Of a stretch of 64,000 nucleotides of DNA, positions 49,393 to 57,869 are shown one piece after another. The DNA lies in the NCBI RefSeq assembly GCF_029369745.1, contig NZ_CP120210.1, positions 2,604,001 through 2,668,000 of the forward strand, written 5' to 3'. The translations under genes and the position numbers were made by a program. Each line of letters begins with the position of its first letter. The stretch's first letter is position 1. This DNA comes from Amycolatopsis sp. QT-25. GTDB lineage: Bacteria; Actinomycetota; Actinomycetes; Mycobacteriales; Pseudonocardiaceae. The notes below the pieces were generated by a model. That model was not told the DNA's origin. It did no database searches and saw nothing but the letters and a program-made list of their open reading frames with translations.

Positions 49393-50256
49393 TCATTCTG
49401 TCGTGGTCGAGAAAGTGCCGGAAAGGACGGGTGCCTCGGCCCGATCCGGTGCCGTGGTGGTGATCAGCAGGCGGGCGGGCTCGCGCCAGACGCGGGTCCG
49501 CAGCGGTTCGCCGGGGAAGACGACGCCGGCGAACTTGGCCGAGAAAGACGCGACGCGGGAGGCGTCGCCGTCGAGGAACTCGGCGGCGACGGCCTTCGCG
49601 ACGACACCGTAGGTGCACAGGCCGTGCAGGATCGGTTTGCCGAACCCGGCCGCCGCGGCGAACGCGGGTTCGGCGTGCAGGGGGTTGCGGTCGCCGCAGA
49701 GCCGGTAGAGCAGTGCCTGCTGCGGCAACGTCGGCGTGTCGATGACCGCGTCCGGTTCGCGTGCCGGGGGTTCGACGCGATCGGACGGGCCGCGTTCGCC
49801 GCCGAAACCCCTTCGCCGCGGGCGAAGATGCTCGACCGTGTTGTCCACAAAGGAGTTCCGTCCGAGTCGACGGCGACCGTCTCGTGCACGATCACGGCCG
49901 CCTTGCCCTTGTCGGAGACATCCACGATCCGCGTCCGCGCCACCACCTTGCCCGACGTCGGGATCGGCCGGTGCGTGATCACTTCCTGCTTGCCGTGCAG
50001 CACCTTCCCGAGGTCGACCTCGACACCGGGGAACGAGACCGCCGGCGGTTCGAACACCCGCAGGTTCACCGCCACGGTGGCGAACGTCGGCAGCACCTGG
50101 AGGCCGTCCTCGTAGGTGTAGCGCAGTTCCCGCGGGCTCGTCGGATCCGCGCCCGCGCCGAGCGCCAGGTGGTAGAGCTGCACATCCGACGCGGTCCAGG
50201 CGAAACGCACCTCGCCGAGGTCGGCGCCGATCGCGACGGTGGGGTCGATGGGCACG
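49393..50256 (-). pseudogene. hsd4B: MaoC-type enoyl-CoA hydratase, hsd4B-like, frameshifted
   Basis: Double hot-dog hydratase resembling Rv3538 (Hsd4B) of the mycobacterial cholesterol cluster. The N-terminal half is in one frame (PIDPTVAIGADLGEVRFAWT, SDVQLYHLALGAGADPTSPREL, VLPTFATVAVNL, through SSIFARGEG). The C-terminal half is in another (GFGGERGPSDRVEPPA, PQQALLYRLCGDRNPLHAEP, AAGFGKPILHGLCTYGV). The switch falls in the C-run 49808-49811, where one extra base would restore a continuous protein of about 287 residues. No other lesion is seen. Confidence 0.75.
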
Positions 50257-50311
50257 GGACTCCTACGCTGCCGGTGGTCTGTTCGGTGAGGCGGAACTCG
50301 CGGGGCGTGTG

Positions 50312-50473
50312 TCATCCGGCTCCAGACACGCGTCCCCGCGGCCCGACCGAGGAAACCACCGGCCGCTCCTCTTCGTAGGTGACGGTGACCTCGTCGGTCA
50401 GCGGCAGGGACTGGCACGCCAGCACGATGCCCTCGGCGATGCCGTCGCCGTCGAGGATCTCGTTGTCAGCGCC
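50312..50473 (-). pseudogene. kshB: 3' fragment of a kshB-like ferredoxin reductase
   Basis: Only the last 35-40 family residues remain: ADNEILDGDGIAEGIVLACQ then SLPLTDEVTVTYEEE, matching the C-terminus of the plant-type [2Fe-2S] domain of KshB/HmpA, the reductase of 3-ketosteroid 9-alpha-hydroxylase. The native end has run on 18 codons to a new stop. The flavin and NAD domains are absent. On its 5' side it abuts an hsaB fragment on the opposite strand, so a rearrangement joined them. Confidence 0.62.
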
Positions 50474-50479
50474 GTGTTC

Positions 50480-50758
50480 GGCGCACGAGGGGCGGACAAG
50501 TTCGCCTCAATCGACTGGACCCCCGCGCCGTCCGGATCCCCTCTGCTGGCGGGGGCGTTGACGTGGATCGACTGCACGCTCGAAGCCGTGCACGAAGCCG
50601 GTGACCACCATGCCGTGGTCGGCAGGGTCACCGCGCTCGGGGAACCGTCGGACGATCGCCCGCTGCTGTTTCATCGTGGGCGGTACACGGTGACCGAGCC
50701 GGTGCCGGACGCACTCGCGGCGCTCATGCCCTGGCCGCGTCCGGACGACCGGCTCTGA
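50480..50758 (+). pseudogene. hsaB: 3' fragment of an hsaB-like flavin reductase
   Basis: From RGADKFASIDWTPAPSGSPL through TWIDCTLEAVHEAGDHHAVVGRV to RPLLFHRGRYTVTEP this is the C-terminal half of the flavin reductase component (HsaB) of 3-HSA hydroxylase, which acts in steroid A-ring degradation. The N-terminal flavin-binding part is missing and there is no start. Its 3' end overlaps the stop of the convergent desaturase gene by 35 bases. Confidence 0.65.
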
Positions 50759-51755
50759 TCGGCTCACCGGCTTCGTGCAGGCTGCGCAACGCGAGCGAGT
50801 ACGACTCGATCAGCCCCGTCTCGTGGTACGGGACGCCGATTTCCGCGCAGTATCCCTGGACGATGGGCCGGACGCGGCGAAGATGCGGTGACGGCATGCT
50901 CGGGAACAGATGGTGCTCGATCTGGTAGTTGAGCCCACCGAGCGCGACGTCGACGACCCTGCCGCCACGGACGTTGCGTGACGTGAGCACCTGCTTGCGC
51001 AGGAAGTCGAGTTCGGTGTCCCCGGACAGGATCGGCATCCCCTTGTGGTTGGGCGCGAAGATCGATCCCATGTAGACACCCCACAGTGCTTTGTGGACGA
51101 TGAAGAAGACGAGCGCCTTGCCGGGGGAGAGGACCACGAGCAGCGCGCTGAAGTAGAGCGCGAAATGCGTCAGCAGCAGGACCGCTTCGAGCCCGCGCCG
51201 CCGGAGCCCCGGCTTCGCGACCGCGCGGATACCGGAGAAGTGCAGGTTCAGGCCTTCGAGGGTGAGCAGCGGGAAGAACAGGAACGCCTGGTAGCGGCCG
51301 ATGAACCGGGGGAGACCCTTGCTGGCCCGCGCCTGGTCCTTCGACCACACGAGAATGTCCGGATCGACGTCGGGGTCGAGGTCTTCGTGGTTCGGGTTCG
51401 CGTGGTGACGGGTGTGCTTGTCCATCCACCAGCCGTAGCTCATGCCGACGCCGAGGTTGCCCGCGATCCGGCCGGCGATCTCGCTCGGACGGCGGGTGCG
51501 GAACACCTGACGGTGCGCGAGATCGTGCGACAGCAACGCGATCTGGCCGAACAGCACCGCCTGGAACACGGCGATCCCCAGCTGCCACCAGGAATCCCCG
51601 ATCGCGAAGAAGGCGACCCAGCCGCCGGTGAAGAGGGTGGCGACCAGCCCGATGCGGAAGACGTAGTAGCCGGGGCGGCGGTCGAGGAGGCCCGCTTCGC
51701 TGACGCGGCGGGACAGACGGGCGAAATCGCTGCCTGTGCGGAGGTTTGCGGTCAC
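50724..51755 (-). CDS. Membrane fatty acid desaturase
   Basis: 343 residues. The three di-iron histidine boxes are present: HDLAH, HTRHH (WMDKHTRHHANPNH) and QIEHH (LNYQIEHHLFPSMP). The last is typical of front-end/acyl-CoA desaturases. Two pairs of membrane helices lie around the boxes. It introduces a double bond into an acyl chain using an electron donor not encoded here. The GTG at 51755 begins the conserved part (ANLRTGSDFARLSRRV); an ATG at 51917 would add 54 low-complexity residues, so the start is uncertain. Confidence 0.85.
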   Translation of the reverse strand: MTANLRTGSDFARLSRRVSEAGLLDRRPGYYVFRIGLVATLFTGGWVAFFAIGDSWWQLGIAVFQAVLFGQIALLSHDLAHRQVFRTRRPSEIAGRIAGNLGVGMSYGWWMDKHTRHHANPNHEDLDPDVDPDILVWSKDQARASKGLPRFIGRYQAFLFFPLLTLEGLNLHFSGIRAVAKPGLRRRGLEAVLLLTHFALYFSALLVVLSPGKALVFFIVHKALWGVYMGSIFAPNHKGMPILSGDTELDFLRKQVLTSRNVRGGRVVDVALGGLNYQIEHHLFPSMPSPHLRRVRPIVQGYCAEIGVPYHETGLIESYSLALRSLHEAGEPIRAGRPDAARA

Positions 51756-52005
51756 GGTGTGAGTCTCGTCGGGAGTGGTGATGGGGTGAATGCGGTGCGC
51801 CGGTGGGTTGGTGCGGGGGCTGGCCCTACCCCGTACCTGCTGTTCGGCCTCGATCGCTGGGCGCGTGTTGGCGGAGCTGAGGACGGGCTCGTGAGGTTCG
51901 CTCGAGCCGGAAGTCACAGGCCGCCTCAGCCATCAAGATCAACGTCGAGAGGGTGAACTCGCGCTGAGTGAGACACACCGGATCGAGGGATCCGGGTTCG
52001 TGTTT

Positions 52006-52028
52006 GACCTTGACATCGTGACAAGGTC
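52006..52028 (+). promoter_or_regulatory. MerR-type promoter and operator
   Basis: GACCTTG (52006-52012) and CAAGGTC (52022-52028) form an inverted repeat lying between TTGACC (52004-52009) and TTCACT (52029-52034). The 19-base spacer is the long spacing typical of MerR-activated promoters. The MerR-HEAT gene two places on is the likely regulator. Confidence 0.65.
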
Positions 52029-52046
52029 TTCACTGGTGGGCAGGAG

Positions 52047-52727
52047 GTGATCGTCATCGACACGACACAACGGACTTCACCGGACACGCGGCTGCTGGAC
52101 GCCTTGAGCGCCGAAAGCTCGTCGACACGGTTCCAGGCGGCACTGGCGGCGGGGACGCGTCCGGACGTCCGGTTCGTCGACGCGCTCATGGCCCGGTGCG
52201 CGATCGAGCCGGATTTCTTCGTGCGGGACATGCTGACCTGGGCGTTGACCCGGCTTCCGGCGCGGAGCACGGTTCCGGCGCTCTTGACGGAGCTCGGTTC
52301 CGAGGTCCCGCAGGCGCGGAGCCAGGCGTTGCACACGCTGTCCAAGATCGGGGACGGCACCGCGTGGCCCGGGATCACCCGGGCGCTGCTGCACGACGCC
52401 GACGACGAGGTCGCGCGGAGCGCGTGGCGTGCCGCCGTCGTCCTCGTCCCCGACGGGGAGCGGAAACGGCTGGCCGTGGACCTGGCCGCGCAGTTCGGCC
52501 GCGGCGACCGCAAGGTACGGCTGAGTCTCAGCAGAGCGCTCGTCGCGCTCGGTGACGAGATCGAGCCCGCCCTGCGGACGGGCCTGGCGAGTGCCGACCC
52601 CGAGGTGCGCGCGCACGCCCGCGCCACGCAACGGCTCCTGCGCGACCCGGACGCCGGCTTCGACCCGGCCGTTGACGAGGCGAAACGGATCGTCGCGCTC
52701 GGCCCGGAACGAGCCGGGGGAGCGTGA
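52047..52727 (+). CDS. HEAT-repeat protein
   Basis: 226 residues of alpha-helical repeats: VDALMARCAIEPDFFVRDMLTWAL, STVPALLTELGSEVPQARSQALHTLSKIG, PGITRALLHDADDEVARSAWRAAVVL, RKVRLSLSRALVALGDEIEPAL. HEAT repeats are binding scaffolds; no catalytic motif is seen. The start GTG directly follows AGGAG with almost no spacing, so the start or the leader is unusual. The stop is immediately followed by the MerR-HEAT gene, so they form one operon under a MerR-type promoter. Confidence 0.8.
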   Translation: MIVIDTTQRTSPDTRLLDALSAESSSTRFQAALAAGTRPDVRFVDALMARCAIEPDFFVRDMLTWALTRLPARSTVPALLTELGSEVPQARSQALHTLSKIGDGTAWPGITRALLHDADDEVARSAWRAAVVLVPDGERKRLAVDLAAQFGRGDRKVRLSLSRALVALGDEIEPALRTGLASADPEVRAHARATQRLLRDPDAGFDPAVDEAKRIVALGPERAGGA

Positions 52728-53735
52728 ATGCTGATCGGTGAGGTGGCGCGCCGCTCGGGGGTGAGCAGCCGGATGCTCCGGCATTACGACTCCCTCGGGC
52801 TGGTGCGGCCGACCGGCCGCACCGTCGGCGGCTACCGCGAGTACTCCGACGAGGACATCCGCCGGATCTTCCACGTGGAGGCCCTGCGGTCCCTCGGCTT
52901 GTCGCTGCGCCAGATCGGACGTGCCCTGGAGGACCCCGCCTTCGCACCGTCCGCTCTGGTCGGCGACCTCGTCCGGCGGACCGAGGAGCGGCTGAAACGG
53001 GAACAGGAGCTACTCGATCGGCTCCGTGCGGTCGACGCCTCGGCGCCGCTCGGCTGGGAGGGTGTCCTGCGCATCGTCGAGCTGCTGCACGGGCTCAACT
53101 CACCGCATGCCGCGCGACGCCAGCAGACCGTTCTGGTCCCGGCCGAGGATCTGCCGGTGCCCACCGAACTGCTGGCGGAGGCGGTCCTCGCCGAAGCCGA
53201 TCCGAACGTCGCCGGTGCCCTGCGATGGGCACTGGCGAGGGCGGACGGAGACGGTCTCGCGAGCCTGGCGGCGGGCGCGCGCTCGGCGAACGCCGACGTC
53301 CGGCGGCGCGCGGTCCTGGCGATCGCCGGGATCCCCGGTGACGAGGCGACCGCGGTGTTGACGGAGGCACTCGGCGACGCGGACACGACGGTCCGTGGCC
53401 GCGCCGCGCTGGCCGTCGGTTCGCGGGGCGAGACCGCGGCCGTGCCGACCCTCGTTCGCATGGTCGTCGAGGGCACTCTCGACGTCGAGGCGGCCGAGGT
53501 CCTCGGAACCCTGGCGAGTGAAGCCGGATGCGCGGACCGGATCCTGAGCGTGCTGGCCGACGAGCTCGCCGCGCCCACCGCGGCCCCCGCGACGCGGATG
53601 CGCTTGACCCAAGCCCTCGCGGAGATGCCGCCCGCTCTCACTCGGGACGTCCTGCGGGACCTGGCCGAAGACGAGGATCGCGCCGTCGCTCTCCTCGCGT
53701 CGGCACTCAGGGGACTGCTCGGATCTGGTGAGTGA
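52728..53735 (+). CDS. MerR-family regulator fused to HEAT repeats
   Basis: 335 residues. Residues 1-70 are a MerR DNA-binding domain (MLIGEVARRSGVSSRMLRHYDSLGLVRPTGRT, GYREYSDEDIRRI), followed by the dimerisation helix (residues about 80-110). Instead of a small effector pocket, residues about 140-335 form HEAT-like repeats (DADTTVRGRAALAVGSRGETAAVPTLVRM and others). No metal-binding cysteine pair is present. The repeats suggest that the signal is a protein or a mechanical change, perhaps the co-encoded HEAT protein. MerR-type promoter upstream implies autoregulation. Confidence 0.85.
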   Translation: MLIGEVARRSGVSSRMLRHYDSLGLVRPTGRTVGGYREYSDEDIRRIFHVEALRSLGLSLRQIGRALEDPAFAPSALVGDLVRRTEERLKREQELLDRLRAVDASAPLGWEGVLRIVELLHGLNSPHAARRQQTVLVPAEDLPVPTELLAEAVLAEADPNVAGALRWALARADGDGLASLAAGARSANADVRRRAVLAIAGIPGDEATAVLTEALGDADTTVRGRAALAVGSRGETAAVPTLVRMVVEGTLDVEAAEVLGTLASEAGCADRILSVLADELAAPTAAPATRMRLTQALAEMPPALTRDVLRDLAEDEDRAVALLASALRGLLGSGE

Positions 53736-53980
53736 GGTGGCCGGTATCAGGGGGCCCGCATTGACCGAAAGCCGAAGGTGTCGTGGTGGTTCGTTGAGCG
53801 TGGTGGATCGAATTCGGATCGCGCCGGGGATTGTTCGCTTCAGGTGTGCCTGTGTTAGCGATGCACATTCCCTGTGATAGCTGGGTTTCGCTGAAATGCG
53901 CCGGCTTTTTCGTGCATACGCGAGGCGAACTGGACACCGTCGTTGGTGAGCTCTGTGCCGGCTACCGCCGGAACCCTTCG

Positions 53981-54190
53981 ACATCAAGTTTTTGCGATCC
54001 TCGCTCACCTTGGCAACGCGGCAGCACCGAGAACACCAATGGATTGCTGCGCCGGTACCTTCCCCAAGGAACTGACCTGTCCGGCTGTTCACGGGACGAA
54101 CTCGATGCCATCACAGACGAACTCAACGACTGCCCACAACGGACGGTAGTGCACTCACCGGTTGAAACCACCGTGTTCCTCGGCAATGAG
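53981..54190 (+). pseudogene. IS30-family transposase C-terminal remnant
   Basis: FCDPRSPWQRGSTENTNGLLRRYLPQGTDLS matches (in parts) the end of the IS30 DDE domain, including the final catalytic glutamate in STENTNG, then DELDAITDELNDCPQRTV. The upstream catalytic aspartates and terminal repeats are missing. Base composition is lower in GC than the neighbours. The rest of the 500-base gap 53736-54236 holds only degraded sequence. The remnant lies between the MerR-HEAT operon and kstR2. Confidence 0.75.
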
Positions 54191-54236
54191 TACTCGTCGT
54201 ACCTCACCGGCGAGGTCGTGTCCGTGAGTTCCCAGC

Positions 54237-54854
54237 GTGCGTGAGGTCCAGAGGAAGTCCAGTCCCGGTTCCCGCCGCGCCGAACTGCTCGCCTTGGCGG
54301 CGAAGCTGTTCGCCGAGCGCGGCTACGTCTCCACCACCGTGCGGGACATCGCGGACGCCGCCGGGATCCTGTCAGGCAGCCTCTACCACCACTTCGACTC
54401 GAAGGAGTCGATGGCCGACGAAATCCTGACGGGTTTCCTGGACGAACTCTTCGGCGCCTACGCCGAGATCGTCGCGGAAGGGAAAGGGCCGAGGGAAACG
54501 CTCGAAGCCGTCGTCGTGGCGTCGTTCGAATCCATCCACCGGCGGCCCGCCGAGGTGGCGATCTACCAGTCCGAAGCGAAGCACTTGACGCAGTTGCCGC
54601 GGTTCGCCTACCTCACCGACCGCAACACCGAATTCCGCAAGCTGTGGACCGGGATCCTCACCGACGGCATCGCCGCCGCCGTGTTCCGCGAAGACCTCGA
54701 CGTCGAACTCACCTACCGGTTCGTCCGCGACACCGTCTGGGTGGCGGTGCGCTGGTACAACCCCGGCGGCACGCCGAGCGCGGACGACGTCGCGCGGCAG
54801 TACCTCGGGATCCTGCTGGACGGCATCGCGGCCAAGAGGAGGCGCCGTGGGTGA
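54237..54854 (+). CDS. kstR2: KstR2-like TetR repressor
   Basis: 205 residues. Resembles KstR2, the repressor of genes degrading the steroid C/D rings: RRAELLALAAKLFAERGYVSTTVRDIADAAGILSGSLYHHF, SKESMADEILTGFLDELF, VAIYQSEAKHLTQLPRFAYLTDRN, and RDTVWVAVRWYNPGGTPS. In mycobacteria kstR2 lies beside fadA6, as here. The frame is intact. No KstR2-type box (CAAGN2CTTG) was found upstream; the region is filled by an IS30 remnant, so its native promoter may be lost. Confidence 0.8.
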   Translation: MREVQRKSSPGSRRAELLALAAKLFAERGYVSTTVRDIADAAGILSGSLYHHFDSKESMADEILTGFLDELFGAYAEIVAEGKGPRETLEAVVVASFESIHRRPAEVAIYQSEAKHLTQLPRFAYLTDRNTEFRKLWTGILTDGIAAAVFREDLDVELTYRFVRDTVWVAVRWYNPGGTPSADDVARQYLGILLDGIAAKRRRRG

Positions 54855-55996
54855 AGCGTATGTGCTGGACGCCGTCCGGATCCCGGTCGGCAGACGCGGG
54901 GGAGCCCTGAGCGGTGTCCACCCCGCCGACCTCGGCGCCCACGTCATCCAGGCCGTCGTCGAACGAGCGGATGTCGAGGCCGACCTGGTCGATGACGTCA
55001 TCCTCGGCTGTTGCGACACACTGCGGCCGCAGTCCGGGAACATCGAGCGGACGGCGTGGCTCGCGGCGGTTTCGGGCACCATGTGCCGGGCGTGACGATC
55101 GACCGGCAGTGTGGTTCGAGTCAGCAGGCCGTGCACTTCGTCGCGCAGGCGATGCTGTCCGGGACGATGGATCTCGTGCTCGCCCGCGGCGTGCAGAACA
55201 TGAGCGCCGTCCCGATCAGCGCGGCGATGCTGGCGGGACGGGAGTACGGCTTCGAAGACCGTTCTCCGGTTCGAAGGGCTGGCAGGAGCGGTACGGCAGC
55301 GTGGAAGTCTCGCAGTTCCGCAGCGCCGACATGATCGCCGAACACTGGGAGTTGACCCGCGAAACGATGAAGGAGTACGCCCTCCGCAGTCATCAGCGGG
55401 CGATCGCGGCCATCGACGAAGGCCGGTTCGCCGCCGAGATCGCGCCGTTCGCCGGTGCCGCCCTGGACGAGGGACCCAGGCGGGACACCGGTTCGGCCCG
55501 GATGGCCGGGCTGAAACCGCTGAGCGAGGGTTCCCGGATCACCGCGGCCGTGGCAGGTCAGATCTCGGACGGTGCCGGCGCGACGCTCATCGCGTCGGAG
55601 AAGTTCGTCGAGGAACACGGTCTCACCCCGCGGGCCGGGATCCACCATCTTTCCGTGCGGGCGGCCGATCCGGTGTGGATGCTGACCGGGCCCATCCCGG
55701 CGACCGCGCACGCGCCGCGGAAAACCGGACTCAGCATCGAGGACATCGATCTGTTCGAGGTCGACGAGGCGTTCGCGAGCGTCGTCCTGGCGTGGATCGA
55801 GGAGACGGGCGCCGATCCGGAGTGCGTCAACGTCGACGGCGGCGGTATCGCACTCGGTCATCCCCTCGGGGCGACCGGCACGAAACTGTTCGCCACCCTG
55901 CTGCACGAACTCGAACGGCGAGGCGGGCGCTACGGGCTGCAAACGAGGTGCGAGGGCGGCGGGACGGCGAACGTGACGATCATCGAGCGGCTTTGA
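54847..55996 (+). pseudogene. fadA6: fadA6-like thiolase with frameshifts
   Basis: Overlaps the end of kstR2 by 8 bases. The N-terminus (AYVLDAVRIPVGRRGGALSG, DDVILGCCDTLRPQSGNIER) stops in frame at 55095. Coding goes on in another frame from about 55070 (VPGVTIDRQCGSSQQAVHF with the active-site cysteine, GVQNMSAVPISAAML), then in a third from about 55270 (RYGSVEVSQFRSADMIAEHW to TALGHPLG-like ALGHPLGATGTKLF and CEGGGTANVTIIERL). Two one-base losses explain this. Intact it would cleave a beta-ketoacyl-CoA in steroid ring degradation. Confidence 0.75.
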
Positions 55997-57122
55997 CGCT
56001 CCACACGCCGAGTGCCACCGCGCTGAACGTCGCGCCCAGCAGGCAGACGCCGGTCCAGCCCGCGACGGCGTAGACGGCCGTCGAACCGAGGGCCCCGATG
56101 CCGCTGCCGACCGAGTAGAAGATCATGTACCCGCCGATCAGCCTGCTTCCGGCGTCCGGGCGCAACGGGTAGATCAGCGTCTGGCTCGTGACGTGCACGG
56201 CCTGGACGGCCAGGTCGAGCAGGATCGCGCCCACCACCAAGGCCCACAGCGACGTGCGGGTGAGACCCAGCGGCACCCATGACAGCAGGAGCAGCCCCAG
56301 CGCGAGCCCGGTCGTCCACCGCGCCCGGCCGCGGTCCGCGAGCCGTCCGGCGGGCGCCGCCGCCAGCGCGCCCGCCGCCCCGGCGAGCCCGAAAGCGCCG
56401 ATGGCGGTGTGCGACAGGCCGTCGTCGCTGAGCGGCAACGCGACCGAACTCCACAAGGTGCCGAACGCGGCGAAGATCAGCAGTGCGAGCGTGCCGCGTG
56501 TCCGGAAGACGGGTTCTTCGGCGAAAAGCGACCATGTGGAACGGAGCAGCCGTCCGTAGTTCATGGACCTCGCCGGGGCTGTGGCGGGAAGCACGCGGTA
56601 CAGCACGATCGCGATCAGTACGGTCACGGCCGCCGACGCGACGTACACCGCGCGCCAGCCAGCGAGGTCGGCCAGCGTGCCGGACACCGTGCGCGCGAGC
56701 AGGATCCCGAGGACGACGCCGGTCGTCACGAGACCGACCACGCGTCCGCGTCCGGCGGGCTCGGCCAGCGACGCCGCGAACGCGACCAAGAGTTGCGTGA
56801 CCACCGCGAGCACCCCGATCGCCGCCATCCCGGCGAGCAGGACCACGCCGTTCGCGGCCGTCGCGGCGACCAGCTCGGCGATCGCGAGCAGCGTCAGCAG
56901 CCCGGCGACGAGCCGCCGCCGGTCGAGCAGGTCACCGAGTGGGACCAGCAGGAACAGGCCCAACCCGTAGCCGAACTGGGTGAGCGTGACGATGCCGCCG
57001 ATGGTCGACGCGGCGATTCCCAGGTCCGTGCCCATGGTGACGAGCAACGGCTGCGCGAAGTAGATCGCGGCGACGGCCGTCCCGGCGGCCACGGCGAACA
57101 ACAGGACGACCCCGCGATGCAC
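55980..57122 (-). CDS. MFS transporter
   Basis: 380 residues, 12 predicted membrane helices, DHA1-like. Motif A after TM2 reads VPLGDLLDRRRLV; TM1 has AAIYFAQPLLVTMGTDLG, typical of the YfcJ/arabinose-efflux-like group. It exports an unknown compound. GGAGG lies before the GTG at 57122. It is divergent from an HxlR regulator with inverted repeats between them, so it is probably inducible. Its stop overlaps the end of the fadA6 remnant. Confidence 0.85.
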   Translation of the reverse strand: MHRGVVLLFAVAAGTAVAAIYFAQPLLVTMGTDLGIAASTIGGIVTLTQFGYGLGLFLLVPLGDLLDRRRLVAGLLTLLAIAELVAATAANGVVLLAGMAAIGVLAVVTQLLVAFAASLAEPAGRGRVVGLVTTGVVLGILLARTVSGTLADLAGWRAVYVASAAVTVLIAIVLYRVLPATAPARSMNYGRLLRSTWSLFAEEPVFRTRGTLALLIFAAFGTLWSSVALPLSDDGLSHTAIGAFGLAGAAGALAAAPAGRLADRGRARWTTGLALGLLLLSWVPLGLTRTSLWALVVGAILLDLAVQAVHVTSQTLIYPLRPDAGSRLIGGYMIFYSVGSGIGALGSTAVYAVAGWTGVCLLGATFSAVALGVWSVKAAR

Positions 57123-57132
57123 GAACCCTCCA

Positions 57133-57190
57133 AGTGGTTTCAACTTGCTACCACTCGGACAGTAGGGCATCGCGGTTGTAAGATGCAACC
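57133..57190. promoter_or_regulatory. Divergent promoter/operator region of MFS and hxlR genes
   Basis: Two inverted repeats: AGTGGT (57133-57138) with ACCACT (57150-57155), and GGTTG (57174-57178) with CAACC (57186-57190) directly before the hxlR start codon. Either could bind the HxlR protein. Confidence 0.45.
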
Positions 57191-57643
57191 ATGGTGAAGC
57201 GGACGACGTTCGACGAAGCTTCGTGCCCGGTGGCGCGCTCGGTCGACACGATCGGCGACTGGTGGTCACTCCTGATCGTGCGCGACGCCTTCGACGGCGT
57301 CCGCCGCTTCGGCGAGTTCCAGCGCAGCCTGGGCGTCGCGAAGAACATCCTGTCCGCGCGGCTGCGCGCGCTCGTCGGGCACGGGGTGCTCGACGTGGTC
57401 CCGGCCTCGGACGGGAGCACCTACAGCGAATACGTGCTGACACCGAAGGGGCGCGACCTGTTCCCGGTGATCGTCGCGCTGCGGCACTGGGGCGAGGCGC
57501 ATTTCTTCGCCGAGGGGGAACCGCGGTCGGAACTGGTGGATCGCGAAGGCGGACGTCCGTTGCGCGGACTCGAGGTCCGGGCTTCGGACGGGCGTGTCGT
57601 CGGGCCGGAGGAGACGGTGGTGGTGAAGGCGGCGTCCTCGTGA
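57191..57643 (+). CDS. HxlR-family transcriptional regulator
   Basis: 150 residues. Winged helix: CPVARSVDTIGDWWSLLIVRDAFDGVRRFGEFQRSLGVAKNILSARLRALV in blocks, with the conserved N-terminal cysteine (EASCPVA) that can sense aldehydes or oxidants in this family. The last 40 residues are a basic/acidic extension. Divergent from the MFS exporter gene, its probable target. No ribosome site is visible; the ATG may be near the transcript start. Confidence 0.88.
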   Translation: MVKRTTFDEASCPVARSVDTIGDWWSLLIVRDAFDGVRRFGEFQRSLGVAKNILSARLRALVGHGVLDVVPASDGSTYSEYVLTPKGRDLFPVIVALRHWGEAHFFAEGEPRSELVDREGGRPLRGLEVRASDGRVVGPEETVVVKAASS

Positions 57644-57779
57644 GCTCTCCGGCGCTGGAACGCCCCAAGACCCCAAGGCCTTCACAGACCACCTGACACA
57701 AGGGGGGCAGCCCGGAGGGCGGGGTTCCGACGGAGCCCGAATCACCGTCGATCCCGGTTCCTCCCGGCGTCCCCAAGGG

Positions 57780-57819
57780 GGTGGCGGTGGGCGCGGAGGC
57801 CCGGCGACCCACCGCCACC
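57780..57819. terminator. Terminator hairpin between convergent genes
   Basis: GGTGGCGGTGGG (57780-57791) pairs exactly with CCCACCGCCACC (57808-57819). It lies between the hxlR stop and the stop of the FAD-dependent reductase. Confidence 0.7.
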
Positions 57820-57869
57820 TGCGGGACCGCAGCCGCCGCGCGCGGCCCCGGTCCGATCGCGATCCCGGG

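Noticed and set aside
53736..54236. Intact insertion sequence
   Set aside because: Only the C-terminal part of an IS30-type transposase is readable; no terminal inverted repeats or target duplication were found.
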